Source of the DNA: DATARN01 sp963851105
Lineage (GTDB): Bacteria > Actinomycetota > Acidimicrobiia > Acidimicrobiales > Palsa-688
Reading direction: 5' to 3'
DNA: 64,000 nucleotides
Assembly: GCA_963851105.1 (NCBI GenBank)
Contig: CAWKNP010000008.1
Location: 310,001 to 374,000, forward strand
Below are positions 49,306 to 58,541 of the stretch, piece after piece. Numbering within the stretch: position 1 is the stretch's first letter; each line of letters begins with the position of its first letter. The translations under genes and the position numbers were made by a program. The notes beneath the pieces were generated by a model, which ran no database searches, was not told where the DNA came from, and was given only the letters and a program-made list of their open reading frames with translations.

Positions 49306-49778
49306 GACGGTTCAGCGACCTTTCTGCCCGAGCGCCTGCCGCTCGGCCGGGGCTTGAGGGCGGGGTAGGCCAAGGTGGCCGAGACATACCGGGTTTCCCA
49401 GAACAGCAGGCCCAGGTGGGTGATCATGAGGGTGAGGGCCAGAGGAACGACGACTACCCAGGATTGGTGGATCACAGCCAGCACGGCGACGGTGACGAGG
49501 GCCAGTCGGGCCAGGTAGCCGCCGAGGACTGCGGCCATCATCACCGCCAGCGAGATACGGGCGGTCACGGTCAAGATGGCGGCCGAGAGGGCGAAGTTGG
49601 CGAGCACGATGACGATGGCGTAGCCACTCGACAACGCCCCGTCGACGCCCCAGATGAGGCCCGCCACCAGCATCAGGACCGGGGCGACGGGGAGGGCCCG
49701 GCGGATCATGTCGCGGGCCACTTCCTGCTCCACGGCAGGGCCGTCGAGGCGAGTCAGCAGAAAATTTGTCTGTGTCAT
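49302..49778 (-). CDS. ATP synthase-associated AtpI-like membrane protein
   Basis: 158 residues, four hydrophobic helices (about 34-47, 55-75, 80-105, 112-130) with a basic C-terminal tail (LKPRPSGRRSGRK). Position directly before atpB, size and topology match the AtpI/ATP-synthase I group that helps assemble the c-ring. Sequence identity to AtpI is not obvious by eye, so family naming rests on context. Its ATG overlaps the preceding AtpZ-like gene stop by 4 bases. Confidence 0.7.
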   Translation of the reverse strand: MTQTNFLLTRLDGPAVEQEVARDMIRRALPVAPVLMLVAGLIWGVDGALSSGYAIVIVLANFALSAAILTVTARISLAVMMAAVLGGYLARLALVTVAVLAVIHQSWVVVVPLALTLMITHLGLLFWETRYVSATLAYPALKPRPSGRRSGRKVAEPS

Positions 49779-50062
49779 GTCGATCGCTGGCCCTGGTTGG
49801 CCTTGGTGGCCGCGGCCCGGCCCCAGGGCGACTCGGCGTCGTGGGCCTTCATTTTGATGTCGTAGGCGTAGAACATCTTGATCACCGTCGCCACGACCGC
49901 GATCAGCATGAAGACAATGGTGAACACCGGCACCGTCGCGATGATCCGATCCAGCGCGTATCCGATTCCGCCGGCCACGAAAGGAGTCAGCGCCAGTTCC
50001 ATGGCGTGGGTGTAGCCGTCGTCCATTCCTCGGTACAGGTCGCGGTTGTCGGGAGTAGTCAT
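49775..50062 (-). CDS. AtpZ/AtpI family protein
   Basis: 95 residues, two hydrophobic helices (ALTPFVAGGIGYALDRII and VFTIVFMLIAVVATVIKMFYAY), the first containing the G-x-G-Y-x-x-D pattern of AtpZ. It is encoded at the head of the ATP synthase operon, as in other actinobacteria (Rv1303-like position). AtpZ/AtpI proteins aid assembly or Mg transport for the synthase. ATG start; I see no clear promoter within 100 bases upstream. Confidence 0.8.
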   Translation of the reverse strand: MTTPDNRDLYRGMDDGYTHAMELALTPFVAGGIGYALDRIIATVPVFTIVFMLIAVVATVIKMFYAYDIKMKAHDAESPWGRAAATKANQGQRST

Positions 50063-50163
50063 GGGAATTTTGGTGGGCGCTCAGTCCAACAGGACCTCAG
50101 GCAACCGATGGCGAATGTATGGAACCGGAGTCGTCACCGCAAATCCGGGGCATTACCAGCGGC

Positions 50164-51451
50164 TTACGAGCGGCCCACATTGTCCTGGCGCATCGCCGCG
50201 CCGACCAGTCCAGTTCCGTTGCCCGACGCCTCGCCCACCGTCGAAGCCACACCCGCGACCGCCTCGCGAGACTCCCCGGATCCGGCCGTGTCCACCTCGG
50301 AAGGCGCGTCGGCGGCGGCGCCGGTGCGCCGGCCCGACGGCCGGAAGAGCGTGTAGAGGGCGACGCCGAGGGTGAGGACTCCGAAGGGGATCACGGCGTT
50401 GCCCTGGTTGTTGGAGAACGTCGGGTAGAGGACCAGGGCCGACAGCAGCGCGGTCCACAGCCACAGGATCATCACCGAACGCCGCTGGCCGTGGCCGAGG
50501 CGCATGAGTCGGTGGTGCAGATGGTCCTTGTCCGGTTTGGTGGGATTGCCGCGCCGGCCGGCCCGGCGGATGATGGCGAACGTGGTGTCGAGCATCGGGA
50601 TCCCGAGGATGAAGAACGGGATGAAGATGGGCGCGAAGGTGAAATACGTCCGCCCGCTGAAGGCGTTGTCGGTCTGGCCCACGACCGACAGGGTCGACGC
50701 CGCCATCAGCAGGCCGAGCAACATGGAGCCGGCGTCGCCCATGAAGATCCGGGCGGGGTGGAAGTTGTGCGGCAGGAAACCGAGGCACAGGCCCATGCAC
50801 ACCACCGCGATGAGCAGCCCGGAGTTGTCGGCACTGATGCTGCCCGCCTTGAGCAACTGGTGGGAGTAGACGAAGAAGGTTCCCGAGGCGATCGCCACGA
50901 TGCCTGCGGCCAGGCCGTCGAGGCCGTCGATGAGGTTGACCGCATTGGCCATGCCGACCACCCACACCACCGTCATCAGGGGGGCGATGTCGGGCGACAG
51001 GACAAGGGTCGTGCCGAGGATCGGGACCCGGAAGAACAGCATGGCAATCCCCGCGAAATACAGGATCGTTCCTGCCAGGACCTGAGCCGCCACCTTTCCC
51101 GGGGGGCTGACCTCCCGGAGGTCGTCGGCCAGGCCGATGGCCACCATTACCGCCGCCGCCAGGACCACGCCGAGCGGTTCGGAGTTGGCCCGGAACACCG
51201 GGCCGAACTGCTTCAGCCGCGACGCAACGACCATGGCGGCGAGGAACGCCACGAACATGGCGGCGCCCCCGGTCGTGGCGGTCGGCCGGGTGTGCACCCG
51301 GCGCTCGTCGGGCATGACCAGGAAGGAAAATCGCGTCGCCAGGCGGCGGGCGACAAAGGTGAGGCCGTAGGTTGCCGTGGCCGCGACGGCGAGAACGATG
51401 CCGTAGCCCCCGTAATCAGAGATGGACCGGCCCCCCGGCTCGCAGCGGCAT
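50164..51451 (-). CDS. wecA: WecA/TagO-like polyprenyl-phosphate sugar-1-phosphate transferase with apparent frameshift near the start
   Basis: Transfers a sugar phosphate from UDP-sugar to polyprenyl phosphate to begin a wall polymer. Motifs: IGLADDLREV, MANAVNLIDGLDGLAAG, HNFHPARIFMGDAGSM, and DKDHLHHRLMRLGHG. From ATG 51315 the first helix is missing. The same frame runs on to residues with good helix 1 sequence (SDYGGYGIVLAVAATATYG) but contains no start codon before a stop at 51472-51474. ATG 51451, with TAACCT upstream, lies in another frame and joins it if one G is removed from the six-G run at 51431-51436. This is the expected gene before atp. Sequencing error or true indel is undecided. 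Confidence 0.85.
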
Positions 51452-51460
51452 TCGCCCCGG

Positions 51461-51466
51461 AGGTTA
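51461..51466 (-). promoter_or_regulatory. -10 element for the wecA-like gene
   Basis: TAACCT on the minus strand ends 9 bases before ATG 51451. It supports 51451 as the true start and hence the frameshift reading. Confidence 0.4.
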
Positions 51467-51513
51467 AGGCCTCATGGGGCGCGAATGGTCTCATTCCGAC
51501 GACGACGCCGCCT

Positions 51514-52743
51514 CTAGAACTCCGGCGAGAATTTCCCGCACAGCGTCGCCACCTCTTCGCGGACCGCAGCTTGCTCAGAGGAGTCGTTGGGTGACCGCAG
51601 CACCCGGCCGATGAAGGCGGCGATCTCGGCCATCTCGGCCTCCCCCATCCCCGCGGTGGTCACGGCCGGCGTGCCGAGCCGCAGGCCACTGGTGACGAAC
51701 GGGGAGCGGGGATCGTTGGGAATGGTGTTCTTGTTGCAGGTGATGCCCGCCTGGTCGAGCGCCTCCTGCGCGACCTTGCCGGTGAGGTCGGGGTCAAAGG
51801 TCTGCAGGTCGACAAGGATCAGGTGGTTGTCGGTGCCGCCCGAAACCATCCGGAAACCTTCGGTAGTCATCGCTTCCGCGAGGGCGGCGGCATTGGCCAC
51901 GATCTGGGCCGCGTAGTCGCGGAACGACGGCTGCAGGGCTTCGCCGAATGCCACCGCTTTGGCCGCGATGACATGCTCGAGGGGACCGCCTTGGAGGCCC
52001 GGGAAGACCGCCTTGTCGATGGCCTTGGCCAGGTCCGCCCGGCAGACGATGCCGCCGCCGCGCGGCCCCCGCAATGTTTTGTGGGTCGTGAAGGTGACCA
52101 CGTCGGCGACGCCGACCGGGTTGGGGTGCACCCCGCCCGCGATCAGGCCAGCCACGTGGGCGGCGTCGAAGAGGAACAACGCGCCCACGTCGTCGGCGAT
52201 GCGGGCGATGGGCTCGGGGTCGATCAGGCGGGGGTAGGCCGTGGCGCCGGCCACGATCAGCTTGGGCCGGTGCTCCTTGGCCAGGGCCTCGAGCTGCTCG
52301 AGGTCGATGCGCTCGTCGCTGGCGGTGAGGCCGTAGGCGACGAAGTGGTAAAGCCGCCCGCTCATGTTGACCGGGGAGCCGTGGGTCAGGTGGCCGCCCT
52401 GGTCGAGGCGCATCCCGAGGACGGTGTCGCCGGGCTCGAGCAACGCCAGGTACGCCGCCATGTTGGCGTTGGCCCCGGCGTGGGGCTGGACATTGGCGTG
52501 TTCGGCGCCGAAGAGGGAGCAGCACCGGCGCCGGGCCAGGTCTTCGGCCTCGTCGACGATCTGGTTGCCCCCGTAGTACCGCCTGCCCGGGTAACCCTCG
52601 GCGTACTTGTTGGTGAGGACCGAGCCGGTGGCTTCGCGGACCGCCCGGGAGGCGAAATTCTCCGACGCGATCAGCTGCAAGGTCGTGCGCTGGCGCAGCG
52701 CTTCGCGGTCGATGATGTCGAACAGCTCGTCGTCGCGGGGCAC
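51514..52743 (-). CDS. glyA: Serine hydroxymethyltransferase
   Basis: 409 residues, PLP enzyme making glycine and methylene-THF from serine. QLIASENFASRAVREATGSVLTNKYAEGYPGRRYYGG is the family N-terminus, and the PLP Lys222 is in FTTHKTLRGPRGGG. GTG start, 10 bases after tsaC ends. In Mycobacterium the corresponding slot (between the tsaC and rfe genes) holds no glyA, so this is a local rearrangement. About 63 bases separate its stop from the wecA frame. Confidence 0.97.
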   Translation of the reverse strand: MPRDDELFDIIDREALRQRTTLQLIASENFASRAVREATGSVLTNKYAEGYPGRRYYGGNQIVDEAEDLARRRCCSLFGAEHANVQPHAGANANMAAYLALLEPGDTVLGMRLDQGGHLTHGSPVNMSGRLYHFVAYGLTASDERIDLEQLEALAKEHRPKLIVAGATAYPRLIDPEPIARIADDVGALFLFDAAHVAGLIAGGVHPNPVGVADVVTFTTHKTLRGPRGGGIVCRADLAKAIDKAVFPGLQGGPLEHVIAAKAVAFGEALQPSFRDYAAQIVANAAALAEAMTTEGFRMVSGGTDNHLILVDLQTFDPDLTGKVAQEALDQAGITCNKNTIPNDPRSPFVTSGLRLGTPAVTTAGMGEAEMAEIAAFIGRVLRSPNDSSEQAAVREEVATLCGKFSPEF

Positions 52744-52752
52744 CGCCGAAGT

Positions 52753-53385
52753 CTAGGAGCCGCGGGCGCGGCCGACGGCCAGGATCTCGTCCCAGCCCAC
52801 GCTGCCCTGACGCAGCAAGCGGGGCTCCTCACCGGTGCAGTCGACCACCGTCGACGCTTGCGCCGAGCAGGTGCCGGCGTCGAGGACCACGTCGACGACG
52901 GGGCCGAGAGCGGCCACCGCGGCCGCGGTCTCGGCCGAGGGCTCCCCGTGGCGGTTGGCGCTGGTCGTGGCGATCGGGCCGACCTCCCGGCACAGGGCCC
53001 GGGGCACCGGGTGGTCGGGGCAGCGCAGCCCGATGGTGGCGTCGTCGCTGCCCAGATCGGCGTTCAGGTCCTGGCGGCGGGGAAGGACGAGGGTCAGCGC
53101 ACCGGGCCAGAAATGGTCCATCAGCCGCGCCGCGGCTGCGGGAACCGTCGTGGCGAGGGTCAGGGCCTGCTCGGCGTCGGCGACCAGGACCGGCAGCTCG
53201 AAGGTCCGGGGACGGCGCTTGAGCTTGAACAGGCGGTCGGTGGCTCCCGCCCGGAAAGGGTCGGCCGCCAGGCCGTAGACCGTGTCGGTCGGCACCCCAG
53301 CGATGCCACCGGCGCGCAGGATGGCGGCGGCGGCGACAATAGCCGCCCGAGGCGGTGGGTCGCCGCGGGCGTCGACGATAGCCAT
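52753..53385 (-). CDS. tsaC: L-threonylcarbamoyladenylate synthase (Sua5/YrdC/TsaC)
   Basis: 210 residues, single YrdC domain that condenses threonine, bicarbonate and ATP for t6A37 of tRNA. GGIAGVPTDTVYGLAADP and LFKLKRRPRTFELPVLV are the nucleotide and substrate motifs, and ATTSANRHGEPSA the later loop. No Sua5 C-terminal domain. ATG 53385 is chosen because TAGCTT lies 7 bases upstream; a TTG at 53394 is possible. It is 32 bases after prmC. Confidence 0.95.
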   Translation of the reverse strand: MAIVDARGDPPPRAAIVAAAAILRAGGIAGVPTDTVYGLAADPFRAGATDRLFKLKRRPRTFELPVLVADAEQALTLATTVPAAAARLMDHFWPGALTLVLPRRQDLNADLGSDDATIGLRCPDHPVPRALCREVGPIATTSANRHGEPSAETAAAVAALGPVVDVVLDAGTCSAQASTVVDCTGEEPRLLRQGSVGWDEILAVGRARGS

Positions 53386-53392
53386 GCCTCCC

Positions 53393-53398
53393 AAGCTA
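53393..53398 (-). promoter_or_regulatory. -10 element for tsaC
   Basis: TAGCTT on the minus strand ends 7 bases before ATG 53385. It would allow separate expression of tsaC and glyA inside the long leftward cluster. Confidence 0.35.
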
Positions 53399-53417
53399 CG
53401 GCGTCGGGCGCGTTCGG

Positions 53418-54260
53418 TCAGTCGGCATGGAGCCGGGCCACCAGGGCCCGCGGGCGTCCCGCAAGATCCTTTTCCACTCTTGTCTCATCGAAGCCGGCGC
53501 CGTGGGCAACCGCCTCGGCCGCCGCCGCCTGGTGGGGGGCCAGCTCGACCACCACTGCCCCCGGCCGGCGCAGCCAGTCGGCGGCGCCGGCCACCACGAC
53601 CTCGATGGCCTCGAGCCCGCGGGGGCCCGCCTCCAGCGCGGAGCGCGGTTCCCACTCCCCCACCACGGCCGGCAGCGACGCCATCTCGGCGCTGGTCACA
53701 TAAGGCGGGTTGGAGACGACGAGCGAGACCCGGCCCCGAAGGTCGGTGGGCAGGGCATCCCACCACGACCCCACTTCGAGGCGCACCTTGGCGGCCCGGG
53801 ACCCGCCGAGGCCGACCAGGTTGGCGCGGGCGATGGCCAGCGCCTCAGCCGAGGCGTCGGTGGCCCAGACGGCGCCCGGCTTCGCCTCAGCCGCGATCGA
53901 CAGGGCGATGGCACCCGAGCCCGTGCCCAGGTCGACGACGATCGGGTCCGGTCCCAACCGGGCCAGCTCGGCCAGCGCCACCGACACCACCTGCTCGGTC
54001 TCGGGCCGGGGGATCAGGACCCGCCGGTCGACCAGCAGGTCGAGCTGGCGGAAGCCCCAGCGCCCGAGGACGTACTGCAGCGGCTCCCCCGCGGCGCGTC
54101 GGGCGACCATCTCCTCGCAATACCGCCCGGCGCGCTCGCTCACCTCTTCGTCGAGCAGGAACGGCCACACCCCGTTGGCCGCTTCGGAGACGATGCGCCG
54201 GGCATCCATCGGGGACCCGAGGCGCGCCGCGGCCTCGCCGTACCGGGACCGCCAGAGCAT
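53418..54260 (-). CDS. prmC: Release factor glutamine methyltransferase PrmC
   Basis: 280 residues. Methylates the GGQ glutamine of release factors. N-terminal helical domain (PLQYVLGRWGFRQL), then the SAM fold: VVDLGTGSGAIALSIA, ATDASAEAL and the NPPY catalytic motif in LVVSNPPYVTSAEM. It starts 4 bases after its substrate gene prfA ends, a conserved pairing. ATG start. Confidence 0.96.
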   Translation of the reverse strand: MLWRSRYGEAAARLGSPMDARRIVSEAANGVWPFLLDEEVSERAGRYCEEMVARRAAGEPLQYVLGRWGFRQLDLLVDRRVLIPRPETEQVVSVALAELARLGPDPIVVDLGTGSGAIALSIAAEAKPGAVWATDASAEALAIARANLVGLGGSRAAKVRLEVGSWWDALPTDLRGRVSLVVSNPPYVTSAEMASLPAVVGEWEPRSALEAGPRGLEAIEVVVAGAADWLRRPGAVVVELAPHQAAAAEAVAHGAGFDETRVEKDLAGRPRALVARLHAD

Positions 54261-54263
54261 CGG

Positions 54264-55331
54264 TTAGGGAACTTCGCCGCTAAGCTGGCGGGCCCGCTCG
54301 TCGCTGCTCAGGGCGTCGACGATCTCGTCGAGGTCGCCCAGCAGGACGCGATCGAGCTTGTGCAGCGTCAGGCCGATGCGGTGATCGGTGACCCGGTTCT
54401 CCTTGAAGTTGTAGGTCCGGATCTTCTCCGACCGGCCGCCGCCACCGACCTGACTGCGGCGGGTCTGGCTGAGCTCGCTGGCCTGGCGGTCCTGCTCGGC
54501 CTTGAGGAGGCGGGCCCGCAGCACCTGCATGGCCTTGGCCCGGTTCTGGATCTGGCTCTTCTCGTCCTGCATGGCCACCACCACCCCCGTCGGGAGGTGG
54601 GTGATGCGCACCGCCGAGTCGGTGGTGTTGACCGACTGGCCGCCGGGGCCCGTCGAGCGGTAGACGTCGATCTTGAGGTCCTTCTCCTCGATGTGGACGT
54701 CGATCTCCTCAGCCTCGGGGAGCACGGTGACGGTGGCCGAGGAGGTGTGGATGCGTCCCTGGGACTCGGTGACGGGCACCCGCTGCACCCGGTGGACCCC
54801 GCCCTCGTACTTGAAACGGCTCCAAGCGGCAGGGCCCTTGACGCCAAAGGTGACCTCGTTGAAGCCGCCCATGTCGGAATCGTCGCTGCCCAGGATCTCG
54901 ATCTTCAGCCCGTGGTGCTCGGCGTAGTGCAGGTACATTTCGAACAGGACCTTGGCGAACAGGTTGGCCTCCTCACCCCCCTCGGCGCCGCGGATCTCGA
55001 GAATGACGTTCTTGCCGTCGTTGACGTCCTTCGGCAGCAGGAGGACCTTGAGCTCCTCCTCGACGAGGGCGATGGCAGCCTCGGCGGCGTCGACTTCGGC
55101 CCGCAGCATCTCGCGGTCGTCGCCCTCGGCGTCGGGAAGCATCTCCTTGGCGGTCGCCAAGTCGTCGAGGGCCCGCCGGTAGGTGTGGTGCGCGGCCACG
55201 ATCGGCTCGAGCGCCTTGTGGCGGCGCGAGGCGGCGCGCAGTGCGTTCTGATCGGTCAGGACCGCGGGGTCCGACAGCTGGCGTAGCACTGCGTCGTATT
55301 CGTCCTCGAGGCCCTGCAACCGGTCCAACAT
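54264..55331 (-). CDS. prfA: Peptide chain release factor 1
   Basis: 355 residues. Reads UAA and UAG. The anticodon-like tripeptide is PVT in QRVPVTESQGRIHTSSAT, which marks RF1 rather than RF2, and the GGQ catalytic loop is STGPGGQSVNTTDSAVRITH. Full length. The methylation target Gln is modified by the next gene product. It follows the unnamed conserved gene by 6 bases. Confidence 0.98.
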   Translation of the reverse strand: MLDRLQGLEDEYDAVLRQLSDPAVLTDQNALRAASRRHKALEPIVAAHHTYRRALDDLATAKEMLPDAEGDDREMLRAEVDAAEAAIALVEEELKVLLLPKDVNDGKNVILEIRGAEGGEEANLFAKVLFEMYLHYAEHHGLKIEILGSDDSDMGGFNEVTFGVKGPAAWSRFKYEGGVHRVQRVPVTESQGRIHTSSATVTVLPEAEEIDVHIEEKDLKIDVYRSTGPGGQSVNTTDSAVRITHLPTGVVVAMQDEKSQIQNRAKAMQVLRARLLKAEQDRQASELSQTRRSQVGGGGRSEKIRTYNFKENRVTDHRIGLTLHKLDRVLLGDLDEIVDALSSDERARQLSGEVP

Positions 55332-55337
55332 GGCGGT

Positions 55338-56369
55338 TTAGAGGGTACCGGCCAGGCTCTTCCAGTCGGACGGAACCGTGACCACTTCGGCGGGCTGGTG
55401 CAGGAGGGCGGCCAGTTGCCGGGTGCGGGGATGGTCGTCGGCGGGCGGCACGGCCAGCACGAGACGAGCGTCGAGACGCCCCGCCCGGCGGCCGTCGGCG
55501 GCGGCGGGCACCGCGTCGAGGTCGATGCCCGTGGAGGCGGCAACGATCACCGGCTGGCCGTCGCGATCGACCCCCGCGGCCAACGCGGCCGTCGAGGTCC
55601 GCAGGTCGGTGCGGGGCACCGCCGGCGGCATGGGCGCCAGCCAGGCGGCGCCGACCAGATCGGGGCGGGCGACGATGACCGAGCGCAGCCAGCGCTCTCC
55701 CGCCAGCGAGTTGGCGAGATGGGCGGTGCCTTCGGGCGTGCGCAGGCGCCGGATCATGGCGACAACCTCGGCCAGCTGTGCGCTCGGCTCCCGGTTGGGC
55801 TCGAGGCCGCGATGCGCCTCCCGGTCCTGGCTGCCCACACCGACCTCGAGGCGGGCGCCGGCGGCGTCGACCACCACCCGGGCAACCTCCAGGCCCAGGA
55901 CCTCGCCGGTCAGGGACCCGAACTCGACGACCGGCTCCACACCCCCCGACCGCAGGACATCGGCATAGGGAACCGCCTCAGGCGGCAGGAGCGGGGCGGC
56001 GGTGAATCCCGCCGGTGTCACCGCCTGCAGTTGGGCGGCGTCGACCCTCCACACCGTGACCGGCAGGGCGAAGGCCTCGGCCCGGCGAGCCAGCAGGGCA
56101 GCCGTCGCGGCGGCGGTATCGACCAGCATTTGGATCTCGCCGGCGCCGTGGCGCAGGCCCCAGGCGAGCACCCCGCCAAGGCTTCGGTAGGTGGCGCCGT
56201 CGACCAGGACGTACGCGGGGCCGCCCGGGCGGGCGGGCCGCAGGGCGGCGCCGGCAGGAAAGCTCGCATCGACGCCTGCTGCATGCGCGTCGGAGCCCCA
56301 CCCCGACCGAACGAGGGCGTTGAGCTTGGCCCGCAGCAGGAGCTCGCGGGACATCGTCTCCGGTGTCAT
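55338..56369 (-). CDS. Conserved hypothetical protein between rpmE and prfA
   Basis: 343 residues from ATG 56369 (ATG 56354 is also possible). I do not recognise the family. Mixed alpha/beta with SRELLLRAKLNALVRSGWG at the start, YVLVDGATYRSLGGVLAWGLRHGAGE, and AEVVAMIRRLRTPEGTAHLANSL in the middle. No membrane span or catalytic motif stands out. It is inserted between rpmE and prfA, which are adjacent in mycobacteria. A direct repeat TCCGGTGTCATGG occurs twice around the start. Confidence 0.7.
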   Translation of the reverse strand: MTPETMSRELLLRAKLNALVRSGWGSDAHAAGVDASFPAGAALRPARPGGPAYVLVDGATYRSLGGVLAWGLRHGAGEIQMLVDTAAATAALLARRAEAFALPVTVWRVDAAQLQAVTPAGFTAAPLLPPEAVPYADVLRSGGVEPVVEFGSLTGEVLGLEVARVVVDAAGARLEVGVGSQDREAHRGLEPNREPSAQLAEVVAMIRRLRTPEGTAHLANSLAGERWLRSVIVARPDLVGAAWLAPMPPAVPRTDLRTSTAALAAGVDRDGQPVIVAASTGIDLDAVPAAADGRRAGRLDARLVLAVPPADDHPRTRQLAALLHQPAEVVTVPSDWKSLAGTL

Positions 56370-56434
56370 GGCTCCGGTGTCATGGGGCTGTCGCCCGCAG
56401 GCGGGCGCGACATGGCGCCAGCCTGCGGGGTTCG

Positions 56435-56647
56435 TTACTTCTTGGCGACCCGGCGCCCGTAGCGGCGCTCGAAGCGCTCGACGCGGCCACCGGTGTCCAC
56501 CAGCTTCTGCTTGCCGGTGTAAAAGGGATGGCACTCGTTGCACAGCTCGGTGTGCAGCGTCGGCTTGGTCGACTGCGTCTTGAACACACTGCCGCACGAG
56601 CAGGTCACTACCGACTCGACGTAGTTGGGATGGATGTCTGCCTTCAT
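56435..56647 (-). CDS. rpmE: 50S ribosomal protein L31, zinc-binding type
   Basis: 70 residues. The zinc ligands Cys16, Cys18, Cys36 and Cys39 are present, so this is the C+ form. MKADIHPNYVES and CHPFYTGKQKLVDTGGRVERFERRYG are standard. It has a clear Shine-Dalgarno, AGGAG 7 bases upstream of the ATG, and starts 10 bases after rho. Confidence 0.98.
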   Translation of the reverse strand: MKADIHPNYVESVVTCSCGSVFKTQSTKPTLHTELCNECHPFYTGKQKLVDTGGRVERFERRYGRRVAKK

Positions 56648-56657
56648 TTACTGACTC

Positions 56658-58541
56658 CTAAAGCGAAGGTGCCGGGGTCTTGGCGATCTCGGCGAGGAAT
56701 TCGTCGTTGCTCTTGGTCGTTTTGATCTTGTCCATGAGGAGCTGGAGGCTGGCGGCGTCGCTGCCATCGGCGCCGAGGGCGTTGAGCACCCGGCGGAGCT
56801 TCCAGACCTGCTGCAACTGCTGGCGGTCGAACAACAGCTCTTCGTGCCGGGTCGAACTGGCGTTCACATCAAGGGCGGGATAGATGCGGCGCTCGGCCAG
56901 TTTCCTGTCGAGGCGCAGCTCCATATTGCCCGTGCCCTTGAACTCTTCGAAAATCACCTCGTCCATCCGGCTTCCCGTCTCGACCAACGCGGTTGCCAGG
57001 ATCGTCAACGATCCGCCTTCCTCAATATTCCGCGCCGACCCGAAGAACTTCTTGGGCGGGTACAGGGCGCCGGTGTCGATTCCGCCCGACATGATGCGCC
57101 CGGTGGCCGGCTGGGCCAGGTTGTAGGCGCGAGCCAAGCGGGTGATGCCGTCGAGGACAATCACGACGTCCTTGCCCAGCTCGACGAGCCGCTTGGCCCG
57201 CTCGATGGTGAGCTCGGCCACCTGGGTGTGCTCGTCGGCGGGGCGGTCGAAGGTCGAGGCGATGACCTCGCCCTTCACCGATCGCCGCATGTCGGTGACT
57301 TCCTCGGGACGCTCGTCGACCAGCAGCACCATGAGGACGACATCGGGGTTGTTGGCCTCGATGGAGTGGGCGATCTGCTTGAGGACCGTCGTCTTGCCCG
57401 CCTTGGGCGGCGACACGATCAGGCCCCGCTGGCCCTTGCCGATGGGGCTGATCAAATCGACGATACGGGCGGTGAGATTGGCCGAGTCGCCGGGGACCTC
57501 GAGTCGCAGCTTCTGGTCGGGGAAAAGGGGTGTCAGGTCCTCGAATCGGGGGCGCACCCGGGCCTCTTCTGCGCTCAGGCCGGTAACCGTGTCGATCCGC
57601 AGCAGAGCGGGGTACTTCTCGGCGCTGCTGGCGGGGCGGCAGGCGCCGTCGATCTCGTCGCCCTTGCGCAGGGCAAAGCGCCGCACCTGGCTGATGGAGA
57701 CGTAGACATCGTTGGCGCTGGCGATGTAGCCCTTGGTCCGCAGGAAGCCGTAGCCCTCGTCGCGCAGGTCCAAGTAGCCCTTGACGGGCACGGGCTCGCC
57801 GGAATAGGCGACCTCGCCCGGCTGGGTCTGCAGGTCGCGGTCTCCGTTGGTCACCGGCCCCCGCTCGGGGGTGCGCTCGCGACCGCGCCGGCGGCGGTTG
57901 CGCCGGTTGCCGGCGTCGCCGTCGAAGCGGGCGCCGGGCGGAGAACCCTGGCCTTGTCCTTGGCCGGGACCCTGCCCGGGACCAGCCGTCGCCGAGCCGG
58001 TTTGGGGCCGGGAATAGGAGTTGCCGGAGGTCTCGGGCCCATCGACGCGCCCGTTGGGGCTGGCGCCGTTGGCGCTACCAACCACGGCGTCACTGTCGTC
58101 GTAGGGCGGCGGTGACGCAGAAGTGGCTACGCCCGCGGGATGATCGTCGAAGCGGCCGGCGCTGTCGCCGGCGCCCGATGCCTCGGCGGAGAAGAGTTGG
58201 CCCGGCTCACCGCTGCTGTCGCCGGTGGCGGCCCGTTCGGAGCTGCTTTCGTCGGCGGCGCCGGCCTCGGCCACGACCGCCACTGCTGGCGCCGCCGCCT
58301 TACGGGCCCGCGGGGCGCGTCGAGCTCGTTCGACCACCGGGGCGTCGGGCGCGCCTTCGGCGCCCACGGCCCCGTCGGGCGGTTCGTCCACCGCAACGCC
58401 CGTCGCCCGCAGGATCTGGACGATCAGATCGGACTTGCGGGCTCGGCTACCGGGCTTGGTGCCCAGCGCTTCGGCGATGGCGTAGAGCTCCTCGCGCTCC
58501 TTGGCCTCTAGGACCGAGCGCTCGAGTTGGGGCTCGCTCAT
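56658..58541 (-). CDS. rho: Transcription termination factor Rho with long inserted segment
   Basis: 627 residues. An N-terminal Rho_N helix pair (EREELYAIAEALGTKPGSRARKSDLI) is followed by about 170 residues of low-complexity, Gly/Gln/Arg-rich sequence (RNRRRRGRERTPERG), then the OSB RNA-binding fold (GYGFLRTKGYIAS, DVYVSISQVRRFALRKGDEI) and the ATPase (SPPKAGKTTVLKQIAHSIEAN, VIVLDGITRLARAYN). Actinobacterial Rhos carry such an RNA-binding insert, which lets them work on GC-rich, structured RNA. ATG 58541 or 58553. No thrB precedes it. Confidence 0.97.
   Translation of the reverse strand: MSEPQLERSVLEAKEREELYAIAEALGTKPGSRARKSDLIVQILRATGVAVDEPPDGAVGAEGAPDAPVVERARRAPRARKAAAPAVAVVAEAGAADESSSERAATGDSSGEPGQLFSAEASGAGDSAGRFDDHPAGVATSASPPPYDDSDAVVGSANGASPNGRVDGPETSGNSYSRPQTGSATAGPGQGPGQGQGQGSPPGARFDGDAGNRRNRRRRGRERTPERGPVTNGDRDLQTQPGEVAYSGEPVPVKGYLDLRDEGYGFLRTKGYIASANDVYVSISQVRRFALRKGDEIDGACRPASSAEKYPALLRIDTVTGLSAEEARVRPRFEDLTPLFPDQKLRLEVPGDSANLTARIVDLISPIGKGQRGLIVSPPKAGKTTVLKQIAHSIEANNPDVVLMVLLVDERPEEVTDMRRSVKGEVIASTFDRPADEHTQVAELTIERAKRLVELGKDVVIVLDGITRLARAYNLAQPATGRIMSGGIDTGALYPPKKFFGSARNIEEGGSLTILATALVETGSRMDEVIFEEFKGTGNMELRLDRKLAERRIYPALDVNASSTRHEELLFDRQQLQQVWKLRRVLNALGADGSDAASLQLLMDKIKTTKSNDEFLAEIAKTPAPSL

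Noticed and set aside
52744..52760. Glycine or THF riboswitch before glyA
   Set aside because: Only 10 bases separate tsaC and glyA, too short for any aptamer.
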